Positions 48,871 to 58,450 of a stretch of DNA of 64,000 nt are shown in pieces. Source of the DNA: Candidatus Solirubrobacter pratensis (GTDB lineage: Bacteria > Actinomycetota > Thermoleophilia > Solirubrobacterales > Solirubrobacteraceae); contig NZ_AUEK01000003.1 in NCBI RefSeq assembly GCF_000425945.1, positions 558,001 through 622,000 on the forward strand, read 5' to 3'. The stretch's first letter is position 1. Each line of letters opens with the position of its first letter. The translations under genes were made by a program, and so were the position numbers. Under the pieces are notes generated by a model. That model did no database searches, was not told the DNA's origin, and saw only the letters and a list, made by a program, of their open reading frames with translations.

Positions 48871-49697
48871 GAGCCGACCTCCTCGACGGTGTTCACCAGC
48901 TCCCCGAGGCCCGTGATCGCGATCCGCACCTCGTCGCCCGAGCGCAGTGTGAACTCCGGCTCGGGAATGATCGACGTGCCCGTCAGCAACACGACGCCGG
49001 CCGGGAAGTCCTGGGCCCTGAAGAGCCAGCGCACGAGCTCGTCCGGCGTGCGGTGCAGCTTCGAGAGCTGCGTGAAGCCGGTGAAGATGTCCTCGCGGTC
49101 GCGCGCGATCGTCAGCGAGATCTCGAGCTCGGCCAGCGGGGGCGCCTCGTCGACGCCGATGATGCACGGCCCGAGCGCGCACGAGCCGCGGTAGACCTTG
49201 GCCTGCGGCAGGTAGAGCGGGTTCTCGCCCTCGATCGAGCGCGAGGAGACGTCGTTGCCGATCGTGTAGCCGAGGATCTTCCCGGCGGCCGAGATCATGA
49301 GCGCCAGCTCGGGCTCAGGGACGTCCCAGCCGGAGTCCCCGCGCACGCCGATCAGGCCGCCGGGCCCGCGCACGCGTCCCGGCGCCGCCTTGAAGAACAG
49401 CTCGGGCCGCTGCGCGTCGTAGACCTTGTCGTAGAAGTCGTGGCCGCCCGACTCCTCGTTGCGCGCGACGCGGCTCGACTCGTAGGTCACGCCCGCCGCC
49501 CACACCTCCTGGCTCTGGACCGGCGCGAGCACGACCGAGCCCGCGGGCACGGCGCCGGCGCCCTCGCCATCGAGCGATCCGGCGGCCAGCAGCCGGTCGA
49601 TCGTCAGCCCGTTCGGCAGCAGCTCGGAGGGCCCGGTCTCGACCGGGCCCTTGGCGAGCCGCTCGCCCTGCGCGGTGCTGATGCGCCAGATCGCCAC
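48867..49697 (-). CDS. Fumarylacetoacetate hydrolase family protein
   Basis: A 276-residue FAH-type enzyme. Metal-binding and catalytic region: WDVPEPELALMISAAGKILG, YTIGNDVSSRSIEGENPLYL, KVYRGSCALGPCI. The family includes 2-keto-3-deoxy-sugar acid dehydratases and hydrolases such as KDA dehydratase (AraD1). Next to a semialdehyde dehydrogenase, a dehydratase making 2-ketoglutaric semialdehyde from a 2-keto-3-deoxy pentonate is the best guess. GTG start; 1-nt overlap with the ALDH stop. Confidence 0.88.
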   Translation of the reverse strand: MAIWRISTAQGERLAKGPVETGPSELLPNGLTIDRLLAAGSLDGEGAGAVPAGSVVLAPVQSQEVWAAGVTYESSRVARNEESGGHDFYDKVYDAQRPELFFKAAPGRVRGPGGLIGVRGDSGWDVPEPELALMISAAGKILGYTIGNDVSSRSIEGENPLYLPQAKVYRGSCALGPCIIGVDEAPPLAELEISLTIARDREDIFTGFTQLSKLHRTPDELVRWLFRAQDFPAGVVLLTGTSIIPEPEFTLRSGDEVRIAITGLGELVNTVEEVGS

Positions 49698-51088
49698 TAC
49701 GCGCCGAGCGGCCCGATCGTGATCGTGTGCGTGGACGTGTAGAGCTCGCGCGCCGCCTTGCCCTGCTCGCGCGGACCGAACGAGGACTGCTTCTCGCCGC
49801 CGAACGGCGCGTGGAAATCGACTCCCGAGGTCGGCATGTTGACGCGGATCATGCCGGATTCGAGCCCGTCGACGACGGTGAGCGCGGAATCGACGTCGCG
49901 CGTGAAGACCGAGGTGACCAGTCCGAACGGCACGCCGTTGGAGATCTGGACCGCCTGCTCGGCCGTCTCGGCGCGCAGGACGGTGACGATCGGGCCGAAG
50001 ACCTCGTCCTGCGCGAGCCGCGCGTCCGGCGACTGGCCGTCGACGACCGTGGGCGTGACGAACAGGCCCGGGCCGTCGATCGCGGTGCCGCCGGTCACGA
50101 TGCGGCCGCCGTCGGTGGCGACCGCGCGCGCGGCGTCGAGGACCTCGTCGCGCGCGGGCGGGTTGATGACCGGGCCGACGACGGTGTCCGCGGCGGCGGG
50201 ATCGCCGAGCGGCAGGCCCTCGACGGCGGCCGCGAGCGCATCGGTGATCGGCGCCGCGTCGCCCACGACGATCACGCGGCCGGTCGCGGTGCACTTCTGG
50301 CCGGCGTAGCCCATCGCGGCGCCGGCGATCACCTTCGCGGCCGCCTCGACGTCGGCGTCGGGCAGCACGATCGACGCGTTCAGGCCGCCCATCTCGGCCT
50401 GGCTGGCGATCCCGCGCGCGGTCGCCGCGGCGGCGACCTGGAGGCCGACCGCCGTCGACCCGGTGAAGGAGACGACGTCGGCCTGCTCGATGATCGCCTG
50501 GCCGGTCTCGCCGCCGCCGGGGACGACGGTGAAGACGCCCTCGGGCAGGTGCCGGTTGAGGATCTCCTCGAGCAGCAGCGCGGACGCCAGCGCGTCCGAG
50601 GACGGCTTGAGCACGACCGCGTTGCCGTAGGCCAGCGCGGGCGCAGCCTTCCACAGCGGGATCGCGAACGGGAAGTTCCAGGGCGTGATCAGCCCGGCGA
50701 CGCCGCGCGGGCGGCGGCGGCTGAGCAGCAGCGTGCGCAGGTCCGACGGCGGCGCGGCGGGGTAGGTGTCGCCGTCGGGGTCCAGCGCCGACTGCGACTG
50801 GTAGCGCAGGATGCGCACGCTGCGCGCGTGCTCGCCGACGGACTCCGTCAGCGGCTTGCCGACCTCGCGGATCATCAGGTCGACGATCTGGTCCTTGGCG
50901 GCGTCGACGGCGGCGGCCGCGGCGGTCAGCGCGTCGGCGCGCGCGAGCGCGGAGCGCGACCACTCCCGCTGCGCGGCGCGGGCGCGCGCGACCGCGGCGG
51001 CGACCGCGGCGCGGTCGGAGGCCGGGGCGGTGACGACGACCTCTGACTGGTCCTGCGGCGAACGGCTCTCGATCGTGGCGGTGCTCAT
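49697..51088 (-). CDS. Aldehyde dehydrogenase (2,5-dioxovalerate dehydrogenase-like)
   Basis: A 463-residue NAD(P)-dependent aldehyde dehydrogenase. LITPWNFPFAIPLWKAAPAL binds cofactor; VSFTGSTAVGLQ; catalytic Glu in AEMGGLNASIV and Cys in GYAGQKCTATGR. Family and operon context favour oxidation of 2-ketoglutaric semialdehyde, the last step in nonphosphorylative pentose or hexarate breakdown, to enter the TCA cycle. It is the first gene of the ALDH-FAH-ADH-SDR operon. Confidence 0.9.
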   Translation of the reverse strand: MSTATIESRSPQDQSEVVVTAPASDRAAVAAAVARARAAQREWSRSALARADALTAAAAAVDAAKDQIVDLMIREVGKPLTESVGEHARSVRILRYQSQSALDPDGDTYPAAPPSDLRTLLLSRRRPRGVAGLITPWNFPFAIPLWKAAPALAYGNAVVLKPSSDALASALLLEEILNRHLPEGVFTVVPGGGETGQAIIEQADVVSFTGSTAVGLQVAAAATARGIASQAEMGGLNASIVLPDADVEAAAKVIAGAAMGYAGQKCTATGRVIVVGDAAPITDALAAAVEGLPLGDPAAADTVVGPVINPPARDEVLDAARAVATDGGRIVTGGTAIDGPGLFVTPTVVDGQSPDARLAQDEVFGPIVTVLRAETAEQAVQISNGVPFGLVTSVFTRDVDSALTVVDGLESGMIRVNMPTSGVDFHAPFGGEKQSSFGPREQGKAARELYTSTHTITIGPLGA

Positions 51089-51121
51089 GACGCGACGGAC
51101 GCTAGCGCGTACCGGTCCGCG

Positions 51122-54100
51122 TCAGTACTGCCAGCAGTGCTTGAGGGCGATCTTGCCCTCGGTCTTGAACGCGAGGGCGTTGGTCTTCTCCACGCGCTCG
51201 CCCATGCCGTTGAGGTCGCTCTTCGAGCTCCCGCTCGGGCCGATCGAGAAGGCGCCGGTGGTGTCCACGCCCGCCCCCAGACCGAGGAAGGCGGTGTTGA
51301 CGTTGGCGTAGCCCTTGGCGTTGAGGCAGTCCAGCGTCAGCTCGCCGCCGATCGTGCCGTAGAGCGGTCCGTACTTCTCCGTGATCTCCGCCACGACCGT
51401 CGTGCCGGAGTCGGCGACGTCGCCGTTGAAGTCGACCGAGACGCCCGCGCCCGCCCCGAGCCCACCCTCGGCGCAGACCGAGTCCTTGCCGTTCTCGATG
51501 TTGTGGCAGTACGTCACGCCGCCGCCGATCACGTCGTAGAACGAGCCGCCGATGCAGTACAGACCGGTCGGGTCGCGGTGGCCGACGGGGTCCGAGCCTG
51601 CATAGGCGTAGAGGTTGCCGCCTGAGCCGTCGAAGAAGGAGGGGTCGCGGGCGGTGAAGCGGCCGCTCGCGGGGTCGTAGTCGCGCGCGCCCATGCGGAC
51701 CAGGCCGGTCAGCGGGTCGGCGAGCCCGCCGGCGAAGCCGATCGGGAGGTCGAAGCTCGGGTCGCTCTCCGACAGCAGCCGGCCGAACGCGTCGTAGGCG
51801 CGCGTGTCGACGACCGTGCCGTCGCCCTTGAACACGACCTTCGGCGTGCCGGTCTGGTCGGCGCCGACGTAGTAGCGCGTCCCGCCGCGGTCGAAGGCGA
51901 GCAGCGCGCCCTCGTCGTCGTAGAGGTAGGTGGTCAGCACGCCGTCGCGGCGCGATGCGGTCAGCCGCAGCGGGTTGCCGGGGTCGCCGTAGAGATACTG
52001 CTCGGTGACGCCGCCCTGCGTGCGCGCGACGCGGCGGCCGAGCGCGTCGGAGGCGTAGGTGACGGTCGTGCCGCCGGCCGTCGCCGAGAGCAGATCGCCG
52101 GACGCGCCGTAGTGGAACGTGGCGTCGCCGCTCGCGTGCAGGATCCCGTCGGCGTCGAACGTCTGCGCCGGCGCGCCGCCGCGGTTGCCGTCGAGGTCGT
52201 AGGCATAGGCCTCGAGCGCGCTCGCGCCCTGCTTGACCGAGGTCAGCTCGCCCAGGCCGTCGTAGCCGTAGTCGAGCGGGGCGACCGTGCCCGCGACGGT
52301 CTCGGTCCGCCGGCTCACGCGCCCGCGGGCGTCGTAGGTGAGCTCGGACCTGTACTTCTCCGTCCCGCCGACGCTCAGGCTGCGCGTCGCGAGCCGTCCC
52401 AGCGCGTCGTGCGTGTAGGCCGCCGTCAGCGTGCCGTCGGCGATGCCGCTGACGGCGCCGTCGGTGCTCGAGCGCGTGAGCGTGAGCGAGCCCTCCTTGG
52501 TGACGAGCCCGTCGGCGTCGTAGCCGTAGGCCGTCTGCGCGGTGTCGGCGCCGGCGGTCAGCGTCGCCTGCGTGAGGCGCAACGCGTCGCCGTACTCGTA
52601 CGAATACGCGCCGGCGTCCGCGCTCAGCCCGGTCGTCAGCGCGCCGTCGCGCGCGAAGGCGAGCGACTGCCCGCTGCGCGTGACGCTGTCGGGATCCTCG
52701 CTCGAGCCGGTGTAGGCGTAGACGTCGGCCTCGTCGCCGTAGCCCTCGCCGGTCTGGCGGCCGGCGGCGTCGTAGGACGGGTCGCGCGCGGCGCCGCTCG
52801 GGAGCGTGAACAGCTCGAGCGCGCCGTCGCGGTCGAACGTGCGCGTGTAGCTCCCGCCTCCCGGCGGCGCGTAGCCCATGACGCGTCCGTCGGCGTCGGT
52901 GGTGAACGTGTGCACCTGGCCGCTCGGCATCGTCAGCGTGTGCGGAAGCCCGCCGGCGGTATATCCGTAGCGGTAGGTGCGGCCGCCGGGGAGCTGCGCC
53001 TCGGTCAGCCGGTCGGCGTCGTCGTAGGCGTAGTGGACGGTGGCGCCGCCGGCGTCGGTGCGCGAGGACACGCGGCCACGCGCGTCGTAGCCGTAGGTCT
53101 CCGACTCGCCGCCGCGGGCGATCTTCGCGATCCGCCCGTGCGCGTCGTAGGCGACCGTCACCGGCGCCCCCGCGCCGGCCGAGACGACGCGCCCGCGGGC
53201 GTCGAGCGTGGTCGTGGCGGTGCGGCCCGCGGGCGAGGTGACGGTGATCGTGTGCCGCGCCGCGTCGTAGGCCGTGTCGGTCTCCTCGTTGGTGCCGCGC
53301 ACGACGGCGGTGTCGAGGCTGGTGACGCTCAGCGGATCCTTCGGGTCGGCGAGCACCGCGGTGCGCGACTCGCGCACGGTCGACGTCTTGCCTGCCGGAG
53401 TGACGGTGGTCGTCGAGGCCGCGATCGGGGCGAGCATGCCCCAGCGCGGATCCTGGCCGGGTACGGTCGTCGTCTTCGTGCCGTCGGGCCCGGTCAGCAC
53501 CTGCGTACCGTCGGGGTGCACGATCAGCGTCGTGGTGGCGCCGCTCGGGAGCGTCACCGTGCGCCGCCGGTCGCCCCCGGCCAGCGCCTCGGCCACGTAC
53601 TTCGTGACGCGCTGCTCGCCGCCGGTGACGTCGACCTCGGTGCGGTCGGCGGTCTCGGTGCGGGCGAGCGTCTGCACGGCGCCGGACGGGCTCGTGTCCT
53701 TGGTCAGGCGGCCGCCGGCGTCGTACTCGAACGTCGAGGTGCGGTCGCCGGGCAGCGTGAAGCGGTTCAGCAGGCCGCCGGCGCCGTACGCGAGCGACGT
53801 CGTCTCGCCCGCCGGGTCGGTCACGCCCGTCACGCGGCCGCCGCTCATCGCGAGCGTCGTGCGCTGCCCGCCGGGTGCGACGATCGCGGTCGGCGTGCCG
53901 TCGGCGGTGCGCTCGATCGCCAGCGTGTTCCCGTCGCCGTCCGCGACGGCGCCGAGGCGGCCGGCCGCGTCGTACGCGAAGCTCCAGCGCACCGCGCCGG
54001 TCAGGCCGTCGAGCGTCTTGAGATGGCGGCCCGCCGGATCGAAGACGTAGACCTCGGTCCCGTCGGGGGACGGCAGCGCGACCGAGTCGGGACCGAAGCC

Positions 54101-57100
54101 CGGCAGCGCCGGCGTGATGCGACGCACGACGTAGCGGCCGTCGCTGATGACCGGGATGCCGTCCGGCTCGACCTCGAGCCCGACGGAGTTGCTCGTGATG
54201 TAGGCGCCGTTGGCCGGCGCCCCGTCGGGATCCAGGCACGAGTTGCAGGCCGGCGCCGTGGTGCGGCCGGCAACGGGGTCGATGATCCCGTCGGCGCCGA
54301 TCTTGACGACCTTCACCGGGCTTCCGGACTGGCGGTAGTCGTCGTTGACGCGCACGTAGAGCGTGCCGTCGGGTGCCAGGGCGACCTTGGTCGGCGCGCC
54401 GATCGCGTTGCCGGCGGCGAGCGATCCGGTTGCCACAGGCGCGTTCCTCGGCCCGCCCGCGACGCGGGTGAGGATGCCGTTCGGCGAGACCTTCTGCACG
54501 CGCTGCGCGGTCGGGTCGGCGAGGTAGAGCGTGCCGTCGGGCGCGACGGCGATGCCGTAGACGACGCCCAGCGCCTGGTCGCGCGCAGGCTCGCCGGCGC
54601 CGAGATCCTGGTCGTCGGCCGCGTTGTCGGTTCCGCCGCCGGCGACCGTGGTGACGATGCCGTTCGGGGCGATCTTGCGCACGACCGCCTTGTTGGCGTT
54701 GGAGTAGCCCGCGCGCTCTGAGAAGTAGAGGCTCCCGTCCGGCCCGATCGCGATGTCGCGCGGGTCGGACAGCTTGGCCTGCGCGGCCGGGCCGCCGTCG
54801 CCGTTGGCGCCGGAGGCGATGTGGACGGGGCTCGACGTGCTGCTGGACCATTTCGTCCCCGCGATCGTGGAGAGCGTCCCGTCGGGCGCGATCTTCCGGA
54901 TGTAGCCGACCGACGAGGCGCCATCGGTGACGAAGTAGACGGACCCGTCGGCCCCGATCGCCAGCGCGCCCGCGTCGACGCCGAGGACGGCGCCGAGCGC
55001 CGGGCCGCCGTCGCCCGCGGGCTCGCCGGAGAACGCCGGACCGACGCCGCCGCCGATCGCGCGCACCGTGCCATCAGGCGTCGCGCGCCAGATCTGGTGC
55101 TGGTTGAGGCCCGAGGAGCCGTAGACGCTGCCGTCCGGCCCGAGCGCGAAGTCGTTGAGGTAGTCGATGCTGACCTTGCTCGCGTCCTGCGGCGCGCCTG
55201 TCGGGAACGACCCGCCGGGGCCGACCACGTTGTCGAGCACGGTGCCGAGCGGCTCGCTGCGGATCGTCGTCCCGTCGCCCTTGTAGACCACGCGCTCCTG
55301 CGGGTCGTAGCCGTGGTGGACGCTGAGCGTCAGGCCGCCGAGCCCGTCGACCTCGCCGGCGTTCCACGCCCCGATGGCGCGGTGCGTGGTCTGGCGCGAG
55401 TCGATCCCGCAGTAGAAGTGCTGGGAGCGGTTGGCGTCCCCGCGCAGCCACGGATTCTGGTTGCCGCAGTAAGGGGCGCCGTTGAACGTCTCCGTGCCCT
55501 CCGGAAAGGCGCCGAAGCTGGCTTGGAAGTCGTCCTTCGCGCCGTAGTAGTTGAACTCGTAGACGTAGGTGACGCGTACGGTGGCGACAGGCCGCCCGAG
55601 CACGGGGCGCCCGTAGGCGTCCTTGCCGTCCCAGCCGAGCGTGTAGCTCAGGTTCGGCGCGACGTCGTCGAGGCCGGCGCAGGTCACCGACGTCGTGGTC
55701 GGGAAGCTCGGGTCGCACCAGCGCTTGGAGAAGTGGCGGCCGGCGACGTCGACCTCGACCTCGACCCCCTTCAGCAGCGGCGGCAGCGAGGCGCCCGTGA
55801 CCGGTACCTGCAGGCTCGCGGAGGCGTTGTAGCCGGGGCTGCGGCTCGACGTGTAGTCGAGCGCGATCGGGGTGCCGGTGATCGGGATCTCCTCGCCGAG
55901 CGTCTGGGACTCGCAGCCGATGATCGAGCCCTTCCTGATGCAGGGGTCGCTCGGGTCCTTCCACTCGAAGTCCTTCAGCTTCGGCGGCTCGGCTCCGGGC
56001 GGCGGGCCGTAGGGCCAGTTGAAGTCCCACGGGGTGAAGTGGTCGATCGCCACGCGCCACAGCTCGGTGCCGGCGCCGTAGCGGTGCGCCAGCTCGGTCA
56101 GCTCGTCGTCGCCGATGGCCAGCCCGGAGGCGCCGTCGAGCACGGCCTTGCCCCCGGACACGGACGTGATCCTGATCACGCGGCCATCGGCCGACGGCAC
56201 CCAGCGGCCGGCCGCGCGGTCGTAGTAGGCGGCGGGGACGGGGCTGCCGACCGGCGCGCCGATGAAGTTGGGCGTGTAGTCGATCACCGGCTTGGAGAAC
56301 GTCACGCTGCTCGTGCCGGCCTGGTCGACGGTGAACTCGGCGGCGTACGTCGGGCCCGCGGTGCCCGGCATCGTGCCCGGCAGGCTGTCGAGGCCCCCGG
56401 CGGGGTATTCGGTCACCCGTACGCCGAGCGGCCCGGAGATCGGGCCGCCGGCGGTCGAGGCCTGGTCGCCCTTGGGGAACAGCAGCGTCGAGGGCGGGCC
56501 CCCGTTGGGCGGCGCCTCGCCCTCGGCGGCCTGGAACGGCGCGGCGGCGCTCGTGTCGACGCTGGTGACCTTCGCGCTCAGGGGCGTCATCGCGGCGGTG
56601 TCGACGATCGCGTAGTCCTGCCACGGCGCGTCGACCAGCCGCTGCACCGGCAGATAGCCGGCCTTCGCGTAGGCCAGCGTGATCCGCGCACCGTTGACGA
56701 CCATGTCGAACCAGCCGTCGGCGCGCGTGTGCGTGACGCCGTACTCCGGGCGCCCGAGCACGGTGACGGTGACGTCCGGCAGCGGCTCGCCGCGCTCGTC
56801 GGTGATCTGGCCGCGCAGGACGGCGACGCGCCGGTCGGAGATCGTGCCGGGCGCGACGCCGGTCTGGACCGCGCCCGACCCCCGATACAGGAACGCGCTC
56901 GAGTCCTGCAGGGACGGGACGGTGCCGGGCATGCGCGGGGTGGGAGCGCTCGGTGTCGCGTTGGGCGTGGGCGCCGGCGTCGGCGCGGTGGTCGGCGCCG
57001 GCGTCGGCACCGGCGTCGGCACCGGCGTGGCCGGGGAGCCGGCGGGAATCGGCGCGCCGGTCGCGGGCGGCGCCTGGGGAACGCCGAACGCGGGCGCGAG

Positions 57101-57529
57101 CACGCGCAGCGGCGCGCCCGCGAGGCAGTTGTTGCGCTCGTTCGTCTCGCGCACCTTCGCGCCGGAGTCGGCGCAGGCGATCAGCCGGTAGGCGCCCGAT
57201 GCCGGCGCCGTCGCGCGCATGTGGATCGTCACGCGCTTGCCGGCCGCGAGGGCCTTGACCTTCGCCGTGGCCAGCCGCGCGTCGTGCTTGTCCGCCTTGG
57301 CGTCGGCCGAGAGCAGCAGCTGCAGCGTGCTCGCGTGCGCCTTCGCGCGACCGATGTTGCGGATCGTGACGGTCAGCTGCAGCGACGCGCCCGGCCGGAC
57401 GGTCGCGGGCGCGCCGCTCAGGGCCGCGGCCCGTAGGTCGGGGCCGCGCCTGGCGGCCCCCGCGGCGGTGGGCGCGAGCAGCGCCACGGCGATCGCGAGG
57501 ATCGCGCACCGAGCTTCCTTGCCGGTCAT
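51122..57529 (-). CDS. Giant secreted Rhs/YD-repeat protein
   Basis: A 2135-residue secreted protein. Signal peptide 1-25; CARDB-like domain about 30-140; Pro/Thr/Ala linker 145-200; a carboxypeptidase regulatory-like fold about 232-300 (GQITDERGEPLPDVTV); NHL-type propeller repeats about 800-1130 (IAIGPDGSLYFSE, VAPDGTLYLADP); YD repeats about 1150-1930 (YGYDARGRVSSRTDAGG); the Rhs core RDYDPASGRFTARDPS and DPTGL at 1986-1990. The last 145 residues form the variable tip with Cys and Gly-rich strands (YCIGGSFYDVIGGG). The tip shows no known toxin motif and no immunity gene is beside it. Likely surface or contact-dependent function. Confidence 0.88.
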   Translation of the reverse strand: MTGKEARCAILAIAVALLAPTAAGAARRGPDLRAAALSGAPATVRPGASLQLTVTIRNIGRAKAHASTLQLLLSADAKADKHDARLATAKVKALAAGKRVTIHMRATAPASGAYRLIACADSGAKVRETNERNNCLAGAPLRVLAPAFGVPQAPPATGAPIPAGSPATPVPTPVPTPAPTTAPTPAPTPNATPSAPTPRMPGTVPSLQDSSAFLYRGSGAVQTGVAPGTISDRRVAVLRGQITDERGEPLPDVTVTVLGRPEYGVTHTRADGWFDMVVNGARITLAYAKAGYLPVQRLVDAPWQDYAIVDTAAMTPLSAKVTSVDTSAAAPFQAAEGEAPPNGGPPSTLLFPKGDQASTAGGPISGPLGVRVTEYPAGGLDSLPGTMPGTAGPTYAAEFTVDQAGTSSVTFSKPVIDYTPNFIGAPVGSPVPAAYYDRAAGRWVPSADGRVIRITSVSGGKAVLDGASGLAIGDDELTELAHRYGAGTELWRVAIDHFTPWDFNWPYGPPPGAEPPKLKDFEWKDPSDPCIRKGSIIGCESQTLGEEIPITGTPIALDYTSSRSPGYNASASLQVPVTGASLPPLLKGVEVEVDVAGRHFSKRWCDPSFPTTTSVTCAGLDDVAPNLSYTLGWDGKDAYGRPVLGRPVATVRVTYVYEFNYYGAKDDFQASFGAFPEGTETFNGAPYCGNQNPWLRGDANRSQHFYCGIDSRQTTHRAIGAWNAGEVDGLGGLTLSVHHGYDPQERVVYKGDGTTIRSEPLGTVLDNVVGPGGSFPTGAPQDASKVSIDYLNDFALGPDGSVYGSSGLNQHQIWRATPDGTVRAIGGGVGPAFSGEPAGDGGPALGAVLGVDAGALAIGADGSVYFVTDGASSVGYIRKIAPDGTLSTIAGTKWSSSTSSPVHIASGANGDGGPAAQAKLSDPRDIAIGPDGSLYFSERAGYSNANKAVVRKIAPNGIVTTVAGGGTDNAADDQDLGAGEPARDQALGVVYGIAVAPDGTLYLADPTAQRVQKVSPNGILTRVAGGPRNAPVATGSLAAGNAIGAPTKVALAPDGTLYVRVNDDYRQSGSPVKVVKIGADGIIDPVAGRTTAPACNSCLDPDGAPANGAYITSNSVGLEVEPDGIPVISDGRYVVRRITPALPGFGPDSVALPSPDGTEVYVFDPAGRHLKTLDGLTGAVRWSFAYDAAGRLGAVADGDGNTLAIERTADGTPTAIVAPGGQRTTLAMSGGRVTGVTDPAGETTSLAYGAGGLLNRFTLPGDRTSTFEYDAGGRLTKDTSPSGAVQTLARTETADRTEVDVTGGEQRVTKYVAEALAGGDRRRTVTLPSGATTTLIVHPDGTQVLTGPDGTKTTTVPGQDPRWGMLAPIAASTTTVTPAGKTSTVRESRTAVLADPKDPLSVTSLDTAVVRGTNEETDTAYDAARHTITVTSPAGRTATTTLDARGRVVSAGAGAPVTVAYDAHGRIAKIARGGESETYGYDARGRVSSRTDAGGATVHYAYDDADRLTEAQLPGGRTYRYGYTAGGLPHTLTMPSGQVHTFTTDADGRVMGYAPPGGGSYTRTFDRDGALELFTLPSGAARDPSYDAAGRQTGEGYGDEADVYAYTGSSEDPDSVTRSGQSLAFARDGALTTGLSADAGAYSYEYGDALRLTQATLTAGADTAQTAYGYDADGLVTKEGSLTLTRSSTDGAVSGIADGTLTAAYTHDALGRLATRSLSVGGTEKYRSELTYDARGRVSRRTETVAGTVAPLDYGYDGLGELTSVKQGASALEAYAYDLDGNRGGAPAQTFDADGILHASGDATFHYGASGDLLSATAGGTTVTYASDALGRRVARTQGGVTEQYLYGDPGNPLRLTASRRDGVLTTYLYDDEGALLAFDRGGTRYYVGADQTGTPKVVFKGDGTVVDTRAYDAFGRLLSESDPSFDLPIGFAGGLADPLTGLVRMGARDYDPASGRFTARDPSFFDGSGGNLYAYAGSDPVGHRDPTGLYCIGGSFYDVIGGGVTYCHNIENGKDSVCAEGGLGAGAGVSVDFNGDVADSGTTVVAEITEKYGPLYGTIGGELTLDCLNAKGYANVNTAFLGLGAGVDTTGAFSIGPSGSSKSDLNGMGERVEKTNALAFKTEGKIALKHCWQY

Positions 57530-57623
57530 CGTGCGTTGACTATCCGGAGGCCATGCGCCGGCGCAAGAGCCAAGCCCAAAGTTCAGGGGAGATCTTGGGG
57601 GGTGTCGCTAATGTGCCGCGGCT

Positions 57624-58439
57624 GTGGATGCCTTCCAGGCCATCGTCCTCGGCATCGTGCAGGGACTGACGGAGTTCCTGCCGATCTCGAGCACCGCGCA
57701 CCTGCGCATCGTTCCCGCCTTCTGCGGCTGGGAGGATCCGGGCTCCGCGTTCACCGCCGTCGTACAGCTCGGAACGATGGCCGCGGTGCTGATCTACTTC
57801 CGCGAGGATCTCTGGCGGATCGCCAAGACCTGGTGGCTGAGCCTGCGCCGGCCGGAGCTGCGGTCGACGCGCGACGCGCGGATGGGCTGGTACATCGGCC
57901 TCGGAACGATCCCGATCGGCATCTTCGGCTTCATCTTCCGCGACCAGATCGAGAGCGGCGGGCGCGACCTGTACCTGATCGGCTGCACGCTGATCGTGAT
58001 GGGTCTCGTGCTGCTGTACGCCGAGCACGTCGCCAAGCGCAACCGCGACCTGACCCGGATCGACTCTCGCGACGCGACGGTCATCGGCTTCGCGCAGGCG
58101 CTCGCGCTCGTCCCGGGCGTCTCGCGCTCCGGGGCGACGATCACCGCCGGCCTGTTCCGCGATTTCGACCGCGAGTCGGCCGCGCGCTACTCGTTCCTGC
58201 TCTCCGTGCCCGCCGTCGTGCTGTCCGGCCTGTTCGAGGCGCGCAAGATCGGGGATCCCGGCGGCGCCGGCTTCGCGCCGACGCTGATCGCCACGGTGCT
58301 CGCCTTCATCGTCGGCTATGCGTCGATCGCGTGGCTGCTGCGCTGGCTGGTGGGCCACTCGACCGCCGTGTTCGTCGCGTATCGCGTCGGCCTCGGTGCG
58401 CTCGTGCTGGCGCTCACCGCCGCCGGCGCGATCTCTTAA
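57624..58439 (+). CDS. uppP: Undecaprenyl-diphosphate phosphatase UppP (BacA)
   Basis: A 271-residue polytopic enzyme that recycles undecaprenyl diphosphate for cell wall synthesis. Family motifs: GIVQGLTEFLPISSTAHL with the Glu and Ser of the active site, and ALVPGVSRSGATITAGLF with the catalytic Arg/Ser. About eight membrane helices. The GTG start at 57624 gives the expected beginning MDAFQAIVLG. It confers bacitracin resistance in many bacteria. Confidence 0.95.
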   Translation: MDAFQAIVLGIVQGLTEFLPISSTAHLRIVPAFCGWEDPGSAFTAVVQLGTMAAVLIYFREDLWRIAKTWWLSLRRPELRSTRDARMGWYIGLGTIPIGIFGFIFRDQIESGGRDLYLIGCTLIVMGLVLLYAEHVAKRNRDLTRIDSRDATVIGFAQALALVPGVSRSGATITAGLFRDFDRESAARYSFLLSVPAVVLSGLFEARKIGDPGGAGFAPTLIATVLAFIVGYASIAWLLRWLVGHSTAVFVAYRVGLGALVLALTAAGAIS

Positions 58440-58450
58440 CATCATTCGGA

